DNA of 64,000 nt from an uncultured Candidatus Actinomarina sp. (lineage in GTDB: Bacteria; Actinomycetota; Acidimicrobiia; Actinomarinales; Actinomarinaceae), in the NCBI GenBank assembly GCA_902615855.1, contig CACMQN010000002.1:62001-126000 (forward strand), read 5' to 3'. Positions 37,867 to 47,986 of the stretch are shown piece by piece. The position numbers and the translations under genes are program-made. Position 1 is the first letter of the stretch. Each line of letters starts with the position of its first letter. The notes under the pieces are model-generated. The model worked only from the letters and a program-made list of their open reading frames with translations, ran no database searches and was not told the DNA's origin.

Positions 37867-39334
37867 GTTTGTCTCCTACATTTGTTTTATTTACAAGCTC
37901 TTTAAATGCTTCAGTAACAACTTTTCTAGTTTCACTTGGTTTTATTATTTTATCTACTAATCCAAGTTTTGCCGCAATGTCAGGATTACTGAAGTTTTCA
38001 TTGTATTCATCTACAAATTTTTGTTTTAGTTCTTCAGGGTTATCACTATCATTTAATTCTTTTCGATTAATTATATCTACTGCACCCTCTGCACCCATTA
38101 CAGCAATTTCTGCAGTAGGCCATGCGAAAAGTTTGTCTGCTCCTATACCCATCGAATCCATAACTATATAAGCCCCACCATATGCCTTACGTATTACTAC
38201 ACAGACTCTTGGGACAGTAGCTTCAGAGTATGCATATAAAAGTTTTGCCCCACTCCGAATAATTCCTCCATGTTCTTGCTCTACTCCTGGTAAAAATCCA
38301 GGCACATCTACGAGAGTTAGTAGAGGTATGTTAAATGCATCACAAAATCTTACGAATCTTGACGCTTTTATGGATGAATTTATATCTAAAACTCCAGCAA
38401 GTTCCATTGGTTGATTAGCGATCACTCCAACTGTATTTCCGTTTATTCTTACAAATGAAGTGATGATATTTGGGGCATAGTTTGCATGAATTGGATACTG
38501 CTCTCCATCATCGACAATGTTATTAATAATCTCGTTCATATCATATGGCTGATTTCTATGTTCTGGTATTAAGGACTCTAAAGAATCAACATTTCTTGAT
38601 GGATCATCTTCCGTGATAAAATTTGGTGGCTTCTGATCTGATGATTGTGGAAAAAAACTAAGAAGGTATCTAACTTCTTCAAAAGCTTGTTCCTCTGTTT
38701 CGCAAACTTGATGACTCACTCCTGATCGAGTCCCATGTGCTTCAACACCACCAAGTTCTTCATAGGTTACTTCTTCTCCTGTAACAGTTTTTACTACATT
38801 AGGACCGGTTACATAAAGTTGACCAATATCTTTTACTTGGAATATGAAATCAGTTAGTGCTGGACTATAAACTGCTCCGCCAGCTGATGGACCTACAATT
38901 ACAGATATTTGTGGAATTTTTCCAGAAGCTTCGACATTTTTTTTGAATATTTGTGCATAACCATATAAAGAAGAGATTCCTTCTTGAATCCTTGCTCCAC
39001 CTGAATCTTTAATTCCTATTACTGGAGCTTTTGCTTCAAGAGCAAGGTCCATTATTCTTAAAATTTTCTTAGCAACTATTTCGCCAAGGCTTCCACCCAT
39101 GACAGAAAAATCTTCAGAGAAAACATAAACAGGCCTTCCATGAATTGTCCCAGATCCAGTAACTACAGCTTCACCATCAGGATTTTGTTCTGATACAACA
39201 TTTTGATCAATTTCAGAAAAGGAACCTTCATCTAAAACTAAATTAATCCTTTCATAGGCGGTTAATTTTCCTTTTGGATGCTGAATTTTTTTTGCTTTTT
39301 CATTGCGTACGTCAGCTAAATTTTCTTCCAACAT
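37847..39334 (-). CDS. acyl-CoA carboxylase carboxyltransferase subunit
   Basis: GARIQEGISSLYGYAQIF, VDVPGFLPGVEQEHGGIIRSGAKLLYAYSEATVPRVCVVIRKAYGGAYIVM; ATG 39334 avoids overlapping birA. Confidence 0.95.
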   Translation of the reverse strand: MLEENLADVRNEKAKKIQHPKGKLTAYERINLVLDEGSFSEIDQNVVSEQNPDGEAVVTGSGTIHGRPVYVFSEDFSVMGGSLGEIVAKKILRIMDLALEAKAPVIGIKDSGGARIQEGISSLYGYAQIFKKNVEASGKIPQISVIVGPSAGGAVYSPALTDFIFQVKDIGQLYVTGPNVVKTVTGEEVTYEELGGVEAHGTRSGVSHQVCETEEQAFEEVRYLLSFFPQSSDQKPPNFITEDDPSRNVDSLESLIPEHRNQPYDMNEIINNIVDDGEQYPIHANYAPNIITSFVRINGNTVGVIANQPMELAGVLDINSSIKASRFVRFCDAFNIPLLTLVDVPGFLPGVEQEHGGIIRSGAKLLYAYSEATVPRVCVVIRKAYGGAYIVMDSMGIGADKLFAWPTAEIAVMGAEGAVDIINRKELNDSDNPEELKQKFVDEYNENFSNPDIAAKLGLVDKIIKPSETRKVVTEAFKELVNKTNVGDKHGNIPL

Positions 39335-39398
39335 GCCCAACTTTCTTATTATTATTAATCTATATATTTGACCTATGTATTTGTAAAGAAGTAACACT

Positions 39399-40055
39399 AT
39401 GAAATCTATTTTTTTTGATGAAATTGATAACACTCAAGACTTTGCTATAAAAGAATTTAAAGAAGAGCCACTTTTGATAGCAAGTAAAGCACAGACATCT
39501 GGTCGTGGTACTAATCAAAATAAGTGGAAAAATGCTGATCAAAGTTTGGCAACTTCATTAGTTTTTAATAAACAAATTGTTAATTTTACTAAAACACTTA
39601 TCCCACTGTTGGCTGGCTACTCATATGTTTCCATAATTAAAAATCAAAATCTAAAATTAAAATGGCCTAACGACATAATTTTTAATAATGACAAAGTTGG
39701 TGGAGTCCTTGTGGAAGAAAGCAATGATCTTATTTGCATTGGTTTAGGAATAAATTATTTTTGGAAAAATCCCTCTATACCAGGAGCTAGTGGAATATAC
39801 GAGGAAAAACAAGATAATCAAAAAATTTTTCAAGATGCTGAGGAATGGGGAAGAACAATCTTAAATTATATAATGAATGAGAATTTTAGTCTGAAAAGCT
39901 ATACATCAAAACTCACTACTTTAGGGAAGCTTGTTGAATATCCTGAAGGTAGAGGTTGGGCTAAAGATATAAATTCGGATGGATCATTAATTATAAAAAC
40001 ACCATCAGGTGAACTATTAAATTTAACGTCTCCCTTAATAAGTGAAATAATATAG
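39399..40055 (+). CDS. birA: biotin--[acetyl-CoA-carboxylase] ligase
   Basis: ASKAQTSGRGTNQNKW, LKWPNDIIFNNDKVGGVLVEESND, CIGLGINYF. Confidence 0.92.
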   Translation: MKSIFFDEIDNTQDFAIKEFKEEPLLIASKAQTSGRGTNQNKWKNADQSLATSLVFNKQIVNFTKTLIPLLAGYSYVSIIKNQNLKLKWPNDIIFNNDKVGGVLVEESNDLICIGLGINYFWKNPSIPGASGIYEEKQDNQKIFQDAEEWGRTILNYIMNENFSLKSYTSKLTTLGKLVEYPEGRGWAKDINSDGSLIIKTPSGELLNLTSPLISEII

Positions 40056-40080
40056 TTATCATTAATTCTTGAGAGGTTAA

Positions 40081-42174
40081 ATGAAACAGTTAGTTGTTGA
40101 AATAAATAATCCCGAACCAATATTATGGGAGACTCCAATTCCAAAGCCTGGTCCAGGGGAGATACTTATTAAAAATCATTATTCAGTTGTCTCAACTGGA
40201 ACTGAAATAGCAGCAATTGAATCTGCTAATAAGTCTGTAACTGATAAATTACAAAATTCATCAAACATTGAGAAAGGTATTGAACTTCTTGAAAAAGAAG
40301 GAGTGAGAGCTGTTTGGAATGCTATATTCCCAAAAAATATATTGCCTATTCAACTTGGTTATAGTTCATGTGGAAAAGTTGCAGAAATTGGAGAAAACGT
40401 AAAAAATTTTCATGTTGGTGACATGGTTGTTTCCAACGGTAATCATGCAGAATATGTTGTAGTAAATCAAAACTTATGTTCAAGGATTCCTGAAGACACA
40501 AATGAAAAAGAAGCAGCTTATACAGTCTTAGGTAGTATAGCTCTACATGGTCTACGATTATCAGAAACTTCACTTGGATCAAGAATTGTTGTTGTAGGTT
40601 TGGGCATAGTTGGACAATTAGTATGCAGGTTAGGAGAAGCACAAGGATCAGAAGTCTTTGGTATTGATCCTGACGAAAGTAGAAGGGGAGATAGTAAAAA
40701 CTTTTTTTCTACAATTAATGATCTACCCGTAGACGAAGTAGATTCGATAATTATCACAGCTGCTTCTGACAGCAATGAACCAATTGAAGCTGCAACAAAA
40801 ATTGCAAGGAATAAAGCAAAAATTGTTGTTATTGGAGATATTCCTTTAAATATTTCAAGAAATGAGTTTTACTACAAAGAACTAGAGTTAGTTGTCTCAA
40901 AATCATATGGACCTGGAAGATATGATAAGCAGTATGAAGTTCTAGGAAATGATTATCCAATTGAGTATGTCAGATGGACTGAAAATAGAAATTTTGAAGC
41001 TTTCTTAAAACTTTTATCTCAGGGTCAGATTACTGTTCAAGACTTAATTACTGAGGAAATTGATTTTTCTGAATCTTCTGAGATATACAATTCCTTTAAT
41101 TCTGATCAAAGACCTTTGTCAGTGTTGCTCAGATATAATTTAAAAGCTGAACCAAAAATTCAATTTGAAAAAAATGATATTACTTCTGAAAACAACCAAA
41201 AAATTAAAATTGGAATAATTGGAGCAGGAAACTTTGCCTCAACAACAATTATTCCTTTATTGAAGGAATTAAGAAGGTCTTGTCAGATTTTAGGAGTTTC
41301 ATCATCAGGAGGATTAAGTTCTGAAGTCCTTGCGAAAAATTTTAAAATCAAGAATAAATACTCCACAGAAGACGAAATATTTGAATCAGATGAAATAGAT
41401 GCTGTATTTATTCTTACTCAACATTTCAATCATGCTGATTTAGTTATCAAAGGAATAAACTCTGGTAAAGCTGTTTATGTAGAGAAACCATTGGCAATTG
41501 AAGTTGATTCAATAACAAAAATTGAAGAGGCTATGTACAATGCTGAAGATCCAAAAATTTTTCTTGGTTTTAATAGAAGATTTAGTGAAGCATCTAATTT
41601 TATAAAGGAAAAATTAAATAATTCACCTGCAAATGCGATAAATTTTAGGTTTAGTGTTCCAAAATTAGACAAAGACCACTGGACCAATATAAAGGAGATA
41701 GGTGGGGGAAGAATAGTTGGTGAAGCCATCCATGCAATTGACTTAGGTACATATTTTTTTGACTCTCTACCACAAAGCATATCTTCCTACAGTCCAATAA
41801 ACAAAGAAACTGATGAAGTTTATGACAATCAAGTCTTTATAAATATCAATTACGCAAACGGCTCACATGCATCAGTACAATATTTTTCAGACACAAATTA
41901 CAATTTATCTAAAGAAAGGCTAGAGATTCACGGAAGTGATAATTCATTTATTGTCGAAGATTTTCAACTTATGAGATATTTAATCGGATCAGATGATAAG
42001 AGCAAAGTATTCTCTGACGGTAAAGGTCATAAACAAGCTATTGAAACCTTTATTAGTTATGTTAAAAATGAAATACCAAATCCATTTACATGGTTAGAAA
42101 TTAAATCAGTATCAATTGCTGGTATATATGCTCAAAATTATCTAAATTCTGGATCCCAAAAAAGTATTTTTTAA
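40081..42174 (+). CDS. fusion: zinc-type alcohol dehydrogenase-like (MDR) + Gfo/Idh/MocA oxidoreductase
   Basis: N-half PKPGPGEILIKNHYSVVSTGTE...VVVGLGIVGQLVCRLGEAQG; C-half KIGIIGAGNFASTTIIPLLKEL...AVYVEKPLAIE...LGFNRRFSEA...GGGRIVGEAIHAIDLG. Confidence 0.88.
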   Translation: MKQLVVEINNPEPILWETPIPKPGPGEILIKNHYSVVSTGTEIAAIESANKSVTDKLQNSSNIEKGIELLEKEGVRAVWNAIFPKNILPIQLGYSSCGKVAEIGENVKNFHVGDMVVSNGNHAEYVVVNQNLCSRIPEDTNEKEAAYTVLGSIALHGLRLSETSLGSRIVVVGLGIVGQLVCRLGEAQGSEVFGIDPDESRRGDSKNFFSTINDLPVDEVDSIIITAASDSNEPIEAATKIARNKAKIVVIGDIPLNISRNEFYYKELELVVSKSYGPGRYDKQYEVLGNDYPIEYVRWTENRNFEAFLKLLSQGQITVQDLITEEIDFSESSEIYNSFNSDQRPLSVLLRYNLKAEPKIQFEKNDITSENNQKIKIGIIGAGNFASTTIIPLLKELRRSCQILGVSSSGGLSSEVLAKNFKIKNKYSTEDEIFESDEIDAVFILTQHFNHADLVIKGINSGKAVYVEKPLAIEVDSITKIEEAMYNAEDPKIFLGFNRRFSEASNFIKEKLNNSPANAINFRFSVPKLDKDHWTNIKEIGGGRIVGEAIHAIDLGTYFFDSLPQSISSYSPINKETDEVYDNQVFININYANGSHASVQYFSDTNYNLSKERLEIHGSDNSFIVEDFQLMRYLIGSDDKSKVFSDGKGHKQAIETFISYVKNEIPNPFTWLEIKSVSIAGIYAQNYLNSGSQKSIF

Positions 42175-42242
42175 AATTAGCAAACTAAAAAATTAACAAC
42201 GTTACTGTTACTTTGTCGTAAAGATATTACAAAAGGAAATAC

Positions 42243-42440
42243 ATGCCAAAAGGTAAAGTTAAATGGTTTAATAAAACTAAAGGTTATGGTTTTATTGAAC
42301 CTGAAGAAGGCGACAAAGACGTCTTTGTTCATATTTCTGCAGTAAAGAATTCAGGAATGGAAGATCTTGAAGAAGGTCAAGAGCTTGAATTTGAAATTGT
42401 AGAAAATAACGGTAAAACTTCAGCAGAAAATTTAAAGTAA
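42243..42440 (+). CDS. cspA: cold-shock protein
   Basis: [31 protein letters not shown]. Confidence 0.97.
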   Translation: MPKGKVKWFNKTKGYGFIEPEEGDKDVFVHISAVKNSGMEDLEEGQELEFEIVENNGKTSAENLK

Positions 42441-42448
42441 AACTCTAG

Positions 42449-42521
42449 CGGCCACGGCAGGATTCGAACCTGCGACACCAGGTTTAGGAAACCTGTGCTC
42501 TATCCCCTGAGCTACGCGGCC
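42449..42521 (-). tRNA. tRNA-Arg (anticodon CCT)
   Basis: Reverse complement GGCCGCGTAGCTCAGGGGATAGAGCACAGGTTTCCTAAACCTGGTGTCGCAGGTTCGAATCCTGCCGTGGCCG folds as a cloverleaf; no encoded CCA. Confidence 0.95.
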
Positions 42522-42574
42522 ATAAAAAATAGGTTAAACTAATTTCATAAATAACTATATACAAAAGGATTAAG

Positions 42575-43546
42575 TTGCTTGCAGTTAACGTTAATAACAT
42601 AAAAAAAACTTTTGTTACAAAGCAAGAAACAGTTGAGGCTGTAAAAGATGTTAGTTTCCAAGTAGAGCAAGGTGAAATATTCGGATTACTTGGTCCAAAT
42701 GGTGCAGGTAAATCTACAACAATTTTGATGCTTACAACATTATTAAGTGTTACAAGTGGAAAAGCCTCTATATTGGGTCTAGATATTACAACAAAAGATA
42801 AAGAGGTTAGAGAAAAAATTGGGGTAGCTCTTCAAGATACAGGCATAGATAATTTGTTAACAGGAAAAGAATTATTTTTTACAACATGCAGACTTTGGGG
42901 ATATTCAAAAAAAGACTCTGAAAAGAGAACTTTAGAACTTCTGGAACTCGTTGGCTTAACAGAAGCCGCTGATAGACGAGTTAAAACTTATTCTGGGGGA
43001 ATGAAAAGGAGACTTGATCTTGGTTTAAGCCTTGTTCATTCTCCAGAAATTCTTTTTTTAGATGAACCAACAACAGGATTAGACCCAGGTTCTAGGCGAG
43101 TTCTCTGGGAAGAAATAAAAAGACTTCGTGATAATGGAGTGACAATTATTCTTACAACACAATATCTCGAAGAAGCTGATGAGTTAGCAGATCGTTTAGC
43201 AATTATAGATGAAGGTCTTGTTGTAGCTGAGGGAACTTCAGATGAATTAAAAGCAAGCATTGGTGGTGATGTGATTACCTTTTCTTTTGAAAATGATTTA
43301 GATTTAAAAAATGCAAAAAATGTTTTATATGATGCAATTGAAGATAAAGGCCAATTAAGAATTACAGTCGAAGATGGTGCAGCAAAAATTCCAAGTTTTA
43401 TAAATGACTTAAATAAAAATGGGATAATCGTTAGTTCAGTTTCAGCAAGCAAACCAACTTTAGATGATGTTTTTCTTGAGGTGACAGGATATAGGCTTGA
43501 AGGATCAGCTGGAACTGATTCATCAAATGAATTGGAAGTAAAGTAA
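42575..43546 (+). CDS. ABC-2 type transporter ATP-binding protein (DrrA-like)
   Basis: GLLGPNGAGKSTTILML, YSGGMKRRLDLGLSLVHSPEILFLDEPTTGLDP. Confidence 0.93.
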   Translation: MLAVNVNNIKKTFVTKQETVEAVKDVSFQVEQGEIFGLLGPNGAGKSTTILMLTTLLSVTSGKASILGLDITTKDKEVREKIGVALQDTGIDNLLTGKELFFTTCRLWGYSKKDSEKRTLELLELVGLTEAADRRVKTYSGGMKRRLDLGLSLVHSPEILFLDEPTTGLDPGSRRVLWEEIKRLRDNGVTIILTTQYLEEADELADRLAIIDEGLVVAEGTSDELKASIGGDVITFSFENDLDLKNAKNVLYDAIEDKGQLRITVEDGAAKIPSFINDLNKNGIIVSSVSASKPTLDDVFLEVTGYRLEGSAGTDSSNELEVK

Positions 43547-44343
43547 TGGAATCAAATAGATCTTTTTTTGTACAACTACAAGTCTTAACAAAAAGAATGG
43601 TTTTACGAGTAGTAAGAAGACCTCTTGCAGAATTGCCTAATTTAATTATTTCAGCATTTTTCTTATTTGTATATGACGGTGCTCTTGGAGGAGTTTTTGG
43701 AGGATCTGCAAGTGGAACGCCCTTTGATTTTGCAAATGGAAATTTCATAAATTTTATTCTCCCAGTATCAATAGTCTCTGCTTCTTTAAGTGGTGCTGCC
43801 TCCGGTATATATTTAGTAGAAGATATTGAATCAGGTGTCTTTAAACGTTATCAAAGTATGCCAATCTCTAGATGGGCTATAATTTTGGCTCCTATGAATG
43901 TTGGAGCTTTAAGAGTTTTATTACAAGCAGGATTGATTTTATTAATAGGAAAATTTATAGGAGCCAATCCCGAAGTTGGTAATGTGGGATTTTTCATTGT
44001 CCTATCACTCGCTTTTATTTGGGGGATGGGTTTTGCTGGTTATTCTGTTGCTGCTGGAGTAAAGTCAGGATCATCTCAGGGCGCACAGGCAGCTACTTTT
44101 TTATTTTTCCCTGCAATATTCTTAGCCCCTACTTTTGTACCTAGAGAACAATTGAAAGGATGGCTAGAAACTGCGGCAGCCTACAACCCTACAACTTACG
44201 TAATTGAAGGAATGAGATCTGTAATGGTTCAAGGTTGGGAACTTGATACATTATTTAGAGGCTATCTATCTGCAACTTCATTTGCAGTGATAACCCTCAC
44301 TCTTGCAGTTATATCAGCAAGAAAAGCAACAGAAAAAGCATAA
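43546..44343 (+). CDS. ABC-2 type transporter permease (DrrB-like)
   Basis: Multi-TM protein with GVFKRYQSMPISRWAI and FLAPTFVPREQLKGWLETAAAYNPTTYVIEGMR. Confidence 0.9.
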   Translation: MESNRSFFVQLQVLTKRMVLRVVRRPLAELPNLIISAFFLFVYDGALGGVFGGSASGTPFDFANGNFINFILPVSIVSASLSGAASGIYLVEDIESGVFKRYQSMPISRWAIILAPMNVGALRVLLQAGLILLIGKFIGANPEVGNVGFFIVLSLAFIWGMGFAGYSVAAGVKSGSSQGAQAATFLFFPAIFLAPTFVPREQLKGWLETAAAYNPTTYVIEGMRSVMVQGWELDTLFRGYLSATSFAVITLTLAVISARKATEKA

Positions 44344-44398
44344 ATACTTTTTATATAGAAAATAAAATTAACTACTCTATATAATTCTTAAGGAAATT

Positions 44399-45088
44399 AT
44401 GGAAATTACATTAGAAGCAACAAATAGAGAAAAAACAGGATCTGGAGAGTCAAGAAGATTACGCTCTACAGGATTCATTCCAGCTGTGATGTACGGTCTT
44501 GGAACAGAGCCACAGTCATTATTATTAAATTCAAGAGAATTTAATAACGCACTTAAAACTGAAGCAGGATCAAATGTTATCTTAAATGTCACCGTAGGAA
44601 AAGATTCATTCCCAGCTCTTGCAAGAGAAATTCAACGCCATGCCTTTAAAGATGAGATCGTCCATGTTGATTTAGTAAGAATTGATTTATCTCAAACTGT
44701 TGAAGCAGACGTACAAGTTAACTTCATTGGAACTCCACTTGGAGTCAAAGAAGAAGGTGGTGTCGTTCAAACAGTCAATAATACGATTTCAATTACAGCA
44801 CTTCCTACAAATATTCCATCATCATTGGATGTAGATATTTCACCATTAAATGTTGGAGACAATGTAACAGTAACAGATATTCAATTACCTGAGGGAGTAG
44901 CGTTGGCCTCAGAAGATGACGATTCAATCCTTGTAACAATAACAATTCCTCGAGCTGTTATTGAGGAAGAGGAAGTAATTGATGAGGAACTTGAAGGCGA
45001 AGAGGGTGAAGAAGATGCTGGAGAAGGCGATGAAGACTCTGAAGAAAGTTCAGATGATGCAGAACCAGCAGAAGAAAGTGGAGAATAA
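44399..45088 (+). CDS. rplY: 50S ribosomal protein L25/Ctc, acidic C-terminus
   Basis: EATNREKTGSGESRRLRSTGFIPAVMYG, HVDLVRIDLSQTVEADVQVNFIGTPLGVKEEGG. Confidence 0.94.
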   Translation: MEITLEATNREKTGSGESRRLRSTGFIPAVMYGLGTEPQSLLLNSREFNNALKTEAGSNVILNVTVGKDSFPALAREIQRHAFKDEIVHVDLVRIDLSQTVEADVQVNFIGTPLGVKEEGGVVQTVNNTISITALPTNIPSSLDVDISPLNVGDNVTVTDIQLPEGVALASEDDDSILVTITIPRAVIEEEEVIDEELEGEEGEEDAGEGDEDSEESSDDAEPAEESGE

Positions 45089-45674
45089 ATCTAACTTTGT
45101 TTTAGTTGGACTTTGGAATCCTCAACCAAAATACATCAATACTCGACATAATATTGGTGCTGATATTCTCTTCTCTTATTGTCAAAAAAAGAATTTAGAA
45201 TTTGAATTAGATAGTTTAGGAAATTTTCAGTCAACTAAATTTGAATTTGAAAATAAATCAGTAAATCTATTAATCCCTATGACCTCAATGAACAAATCAG
45301 GGCAAGGTTTAAAAGCTTTTCTAATGAGTACCGGAATAAAAGATTATGAATTAGTTGTAGTACACGATGATATTGATTTAGCATTTGGTAGATTTCGTAT
45401 TAAAAAGGGAAGTTCAGACGGTGGTCATAATGGTATTAAGTCGATCGATTTATCTTTAGGTCATAACAATTATTGGAGGTTTAAAATTGGTCTTGGAAGA
45501 CCACCCTCATCTTTAGATCCTGCAGAATTTGTTCTATCAAAGTTTAATAATGATGAGGATGAAGAAGTTGAGTTTATAATTGAGGACAGCATGGAAATTA
45601 TTGATACATTTTTAAAAAACTCAGAAAATGGAATAAAAAAAGCATCTGAGCGAAGAATAATTGATGTGATTTAA
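45078..45674 (+). CDS. pth: peptidyl-tRNA hydrolase
   Basis: VLVGLWNPQPKYINTRHNIGADIL, MTSMNKSGQ, VVHDDIDLAFGRFRIKKGSSDGGHNGIKSI; GTG start overlapping L25 stop is preferred. Confidence 0.92.
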   Translation: MENKSNFVLVGLWNPQPKYINTRHNIGADILFSYCQKKNLEFELDSLGNFQSTKFEFENKSVNLLIPMTSMNKSGQGLKAFLMSTGIKDYELVVVHDDIDLAFGRFRIKKGSSDGGHNGIKSIDLSLGHNNYWRFKIGLGRPPSSLDPAEFVLSKFNNDEDEEVEFIIEDSMEIIDTFLKNSENGIKKASERRIIDVI

Positions 45675-46222
45675 TGAAAAAATATATACCTGATTTACTA
45701 GCAATCTTTCGTATAGCTTCATCACCTCTAATTTTATTTCTTATTTTGGAAGATGGATCAAGCGAAGGTCTGATGTTATTACCTGCAATAATTGCTTTTA
45801 TTGCTGCTTGGACAGACTTTTTTGATGGTAGGTTAGCTAGAAAATGGAATGTATCTTCAAAAGTTGGTGCATTTTTAGATACGATTGCAGATAAAATCTT
45901 CATAACATTTATTTTTGTTGGCTTTACATACATTGATAGAGTAAGTATTTGGGTGACAGTTCTTTTAATTGTTAGAGAGTTTGTGATTACTGGATTAAGA
46001 GGCCTTGCCGGAAATGATGGGATAATGATCCCACCAAGTAAATTTGGAAAAGCAAAAGCAAGTCTTCAATTTTGGGCTGTTGGTTTCGTAATGATGGACT
46101 TTCCTTTATCAATTTTAAGCTTGACCATTGCAGAATTATTTGTGATGCATGCTTTGATATTCTCATATATTTCTGGCTACCAATATATTGTTTCGTACTT
46201 TAAATCTAAGAATGAAATATAA
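45674..46222 (+). CDS. pgsA: CDP-diacylglycerol--glycerol-3-phosphate 3-phosphatidyltransferase
   Basis: AAWTDFFDGRLARKWNVSSKVGAFLDTIADK (CDP-alcohol phosphotransferase motif). Confidence 0.92.
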   Translation: MKKYIPDLLAIFRIASSPLILFLILEDGSSEGLMLLPAIIAFIAAWTDFFDGRLARKWNVSSKVGAFLDTIADKIFITFIFVGFTYIDRVSIWVTVLLIVREFVITGLRGLAGNDGIMIPPSKFGKAKASLQFWAVGFVMMDFPLSILSLTIAELFVMHALIFSYISGYQYIVSYFKSKNEI

Positions 46223-47207
46223 AAATATATTCCTTACTGGCTCTACAGGAATTTTAGGAAAGCCATTATTAAGGAAGCTTGTAAATGAAGGGCATACTGT
46301 TTACGCATTATCTAGAAATAAAATACATCATGATTTTCTAAACTCCAATAAGGCAAAAATCATAAATGGTGATTTAATTAGTGACGACATTTATGAACAA
46401 CTTAAAGACAAGTCTATCGAAGCAATATTCCATGTTGCTGGTATTAATAAAAAATGTCAGAAAGATTCTTCAAGTATGTTTAGGACAAACATTGAAGGTA
46501 CAAAACAAATGTTGGAATTAGGTAATAGATTAAGTATTGAAAAGTTTGTATACACTTCCTCTGCAACAACCCTTGGTGAGCAAAAGGGAACTATTGGAAA
46601 TGAGGATTCAATACACAGAGGAACATTTTTATCTGAATATGAAGAATCAAAATATTTGGCAGAACAAGTCGCCTTCGCCTTTAGTAAAGAGTTTGAATTC
46701 GTGTCTATCAATCCGTCTTCTGTTCAAGGACCAGGAAGAAATTCTGGAACTGCAAAAATTTTAATATCAACATTAAATAAAAAATTTCCTCCATTAATTA
46801 AAAGTACTATATCCGTTGTTGATATTGATGATTGTACAGAAGGACATTACCTAGGTTTAATGAAGGGAAAGAATAATGAAAGATATGTACTTAATAGTTT
46901 TAGATTAGATATTGAGACACTAATTCAAAATCTAAAGTTGATTACAAATTGGGATGGTTCTCCAATATATATCTCAAAACAATTTCTTACTGGATTAGGT
47001 CCACTTTTTGATATTTTTGGAAAATTCACTTCCCTAGGGGGAGTTATATGTGGAGAAACAATTAGAGTTCTCACCCATGGACATTTATATGATGGTCAGA
47101 AAGCTAAAAGAGAACTTGGTTTGAGCTACACCTCAATTGAAGATTTTATTTCCAAAACTATTTCTTGGTTAAACACTGAAAAATTAACAAAATTAGATAT
47201 CAATTAA
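46212..47207 (+). CDS. NAD-dependent epimerase/dehydratase family (extended SDR)
   Basis: KNIFLTGSTGILGKPLLRKLVNEGH, YTSSATTLG, YEESKYLAEQ. Confidence 0.85.
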   Translation: MKYKNIFLTGSTGILGKPLLRKLVNEGHTVYALSRNKIHHDFLNSNKAKIINGDLISDDIYEQLKDKSIEAIFHVAGINKKCQKDSSSMFRTNIEGTKQMLELGNRLSIEKFVYTSSATTLGEQKGTIGNEDSIHRGTFLSEYEESKYLAEQVAFAFSKEFEFVSINPSSVQGPGRNSGTAKILISTLNKKFPPLIKSTISVVDIDDCTEGHYLGLMKGKNNERYVLNSFRLDIETLIQNLKLITNWDGSPIYISKQFLTGLGPLFDIFGKFTSLGGVICGETIRVLTHGHLYDGQKAKRELGLSYTSIEDFISKTISWLNTEKLTKLDIN

Positions 47208-47208
47208 T

Positions 47209-47949
47209 ATGAACGATTTCAATAATCTGCTTGATATAGTTTCACAATTAAGAAAAGAATGTCCATGGGACAAAGAGCAAACACATGAAAGCTTGGCAAA
47301 GCATCTGATTGAGGAATCATACGAATTGTTAGATACCTTAACTAATTTAAATGATTCAACTGAATCACTTAATAACTTTAAAGATGAGTTAGGAGATCTT
47401 TTACTCCAAATACTTTTACATTCAGAAATTGCCTCTGAAAATAATTATTTTTCGATAATTGAAGTGATAAATTCTTTACAAAAAAAATTAATACAACGTC
47501 ACCCCCATGTTTTTGACAAAAAAAACTTGAATTCATCTGATGAAGTTGAAAAACAATGGGAGGAAATTAAAAAAGAAGGTAATGATTCTATATTTGATGA
47601 TATCAATACGAAACTTCCTCCATTAAATACAGCATTTAAAGTACAACGAAAAGCAAAGACCCTTAATTTAAGCTACAAAAATTATGATGAGGCTTTGGAT
47701 GATTTGATTTCCGAAATAAATGAACTTAAAGAAGCAACAACCTTAGAAGATAGAAAGTCAGAACTTGGCGATGTATATTTTTCACTAATTAATGTTTCTA
47801 GATATTTAGAGGCTGATCCTGAAATTGAGTTAAAAAAATCTATTCAAACTTTTATAAACAGGGCAAAATATGTTGAAAAACATATGCATAAAGAAACAGA
47901 TATTAGTGCTCTTTGGCAAGAAGCTAAGAAAAATCAAATAGATTCGTAA
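47209..47949 (+). CDS. mazG: nucleoside triphosphate pyrophosphohydrolase MazG
   Basis: LRKECPWDKEQTHESLAKHLIEESYELLD, DELGDLLLQILLHSEIA, RHPHVF, SELGDVYFSLINVSRY. Confidence 0.94.
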   Translation: MNDFNNLLDIVSQLRKECPWDKEQTHESLAKHLIEESYELLDTLTNLNDSTESLNNFKDELGDLLLQILLHSEIASENNYFSIIEVINSLQKKLIQRHPHVFDKKNLNSSDEVEKQWEEIKKEGNDSIFDDINTKLPPLNTAFKVQRKAKTLNLSYKNYDEALDDLISEINELKEATTLEDRKSELGDVYFSLINVSRYLEADPEIELKKSIQTFINRAKYVEKHMHKETDISALWQEAKKNQIDS

Positions 47950-47986
47950 AGATTATTTTTTCTGTTAGATTTTAAATAACAGGGTT

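Noticed and set aside
30239-40055. FASII/carboxylase/biotin locus as a novel cluster
   Set aside because: Every gene is a recognisable core family; the grouping is compact but ordinary.
44979-45077. N-terminal extension of Pth ORF
   Set aside because: Lies within the acidic C-terminus of L25 in another frame; GTG 45078 with stop/start overlap is more likely.
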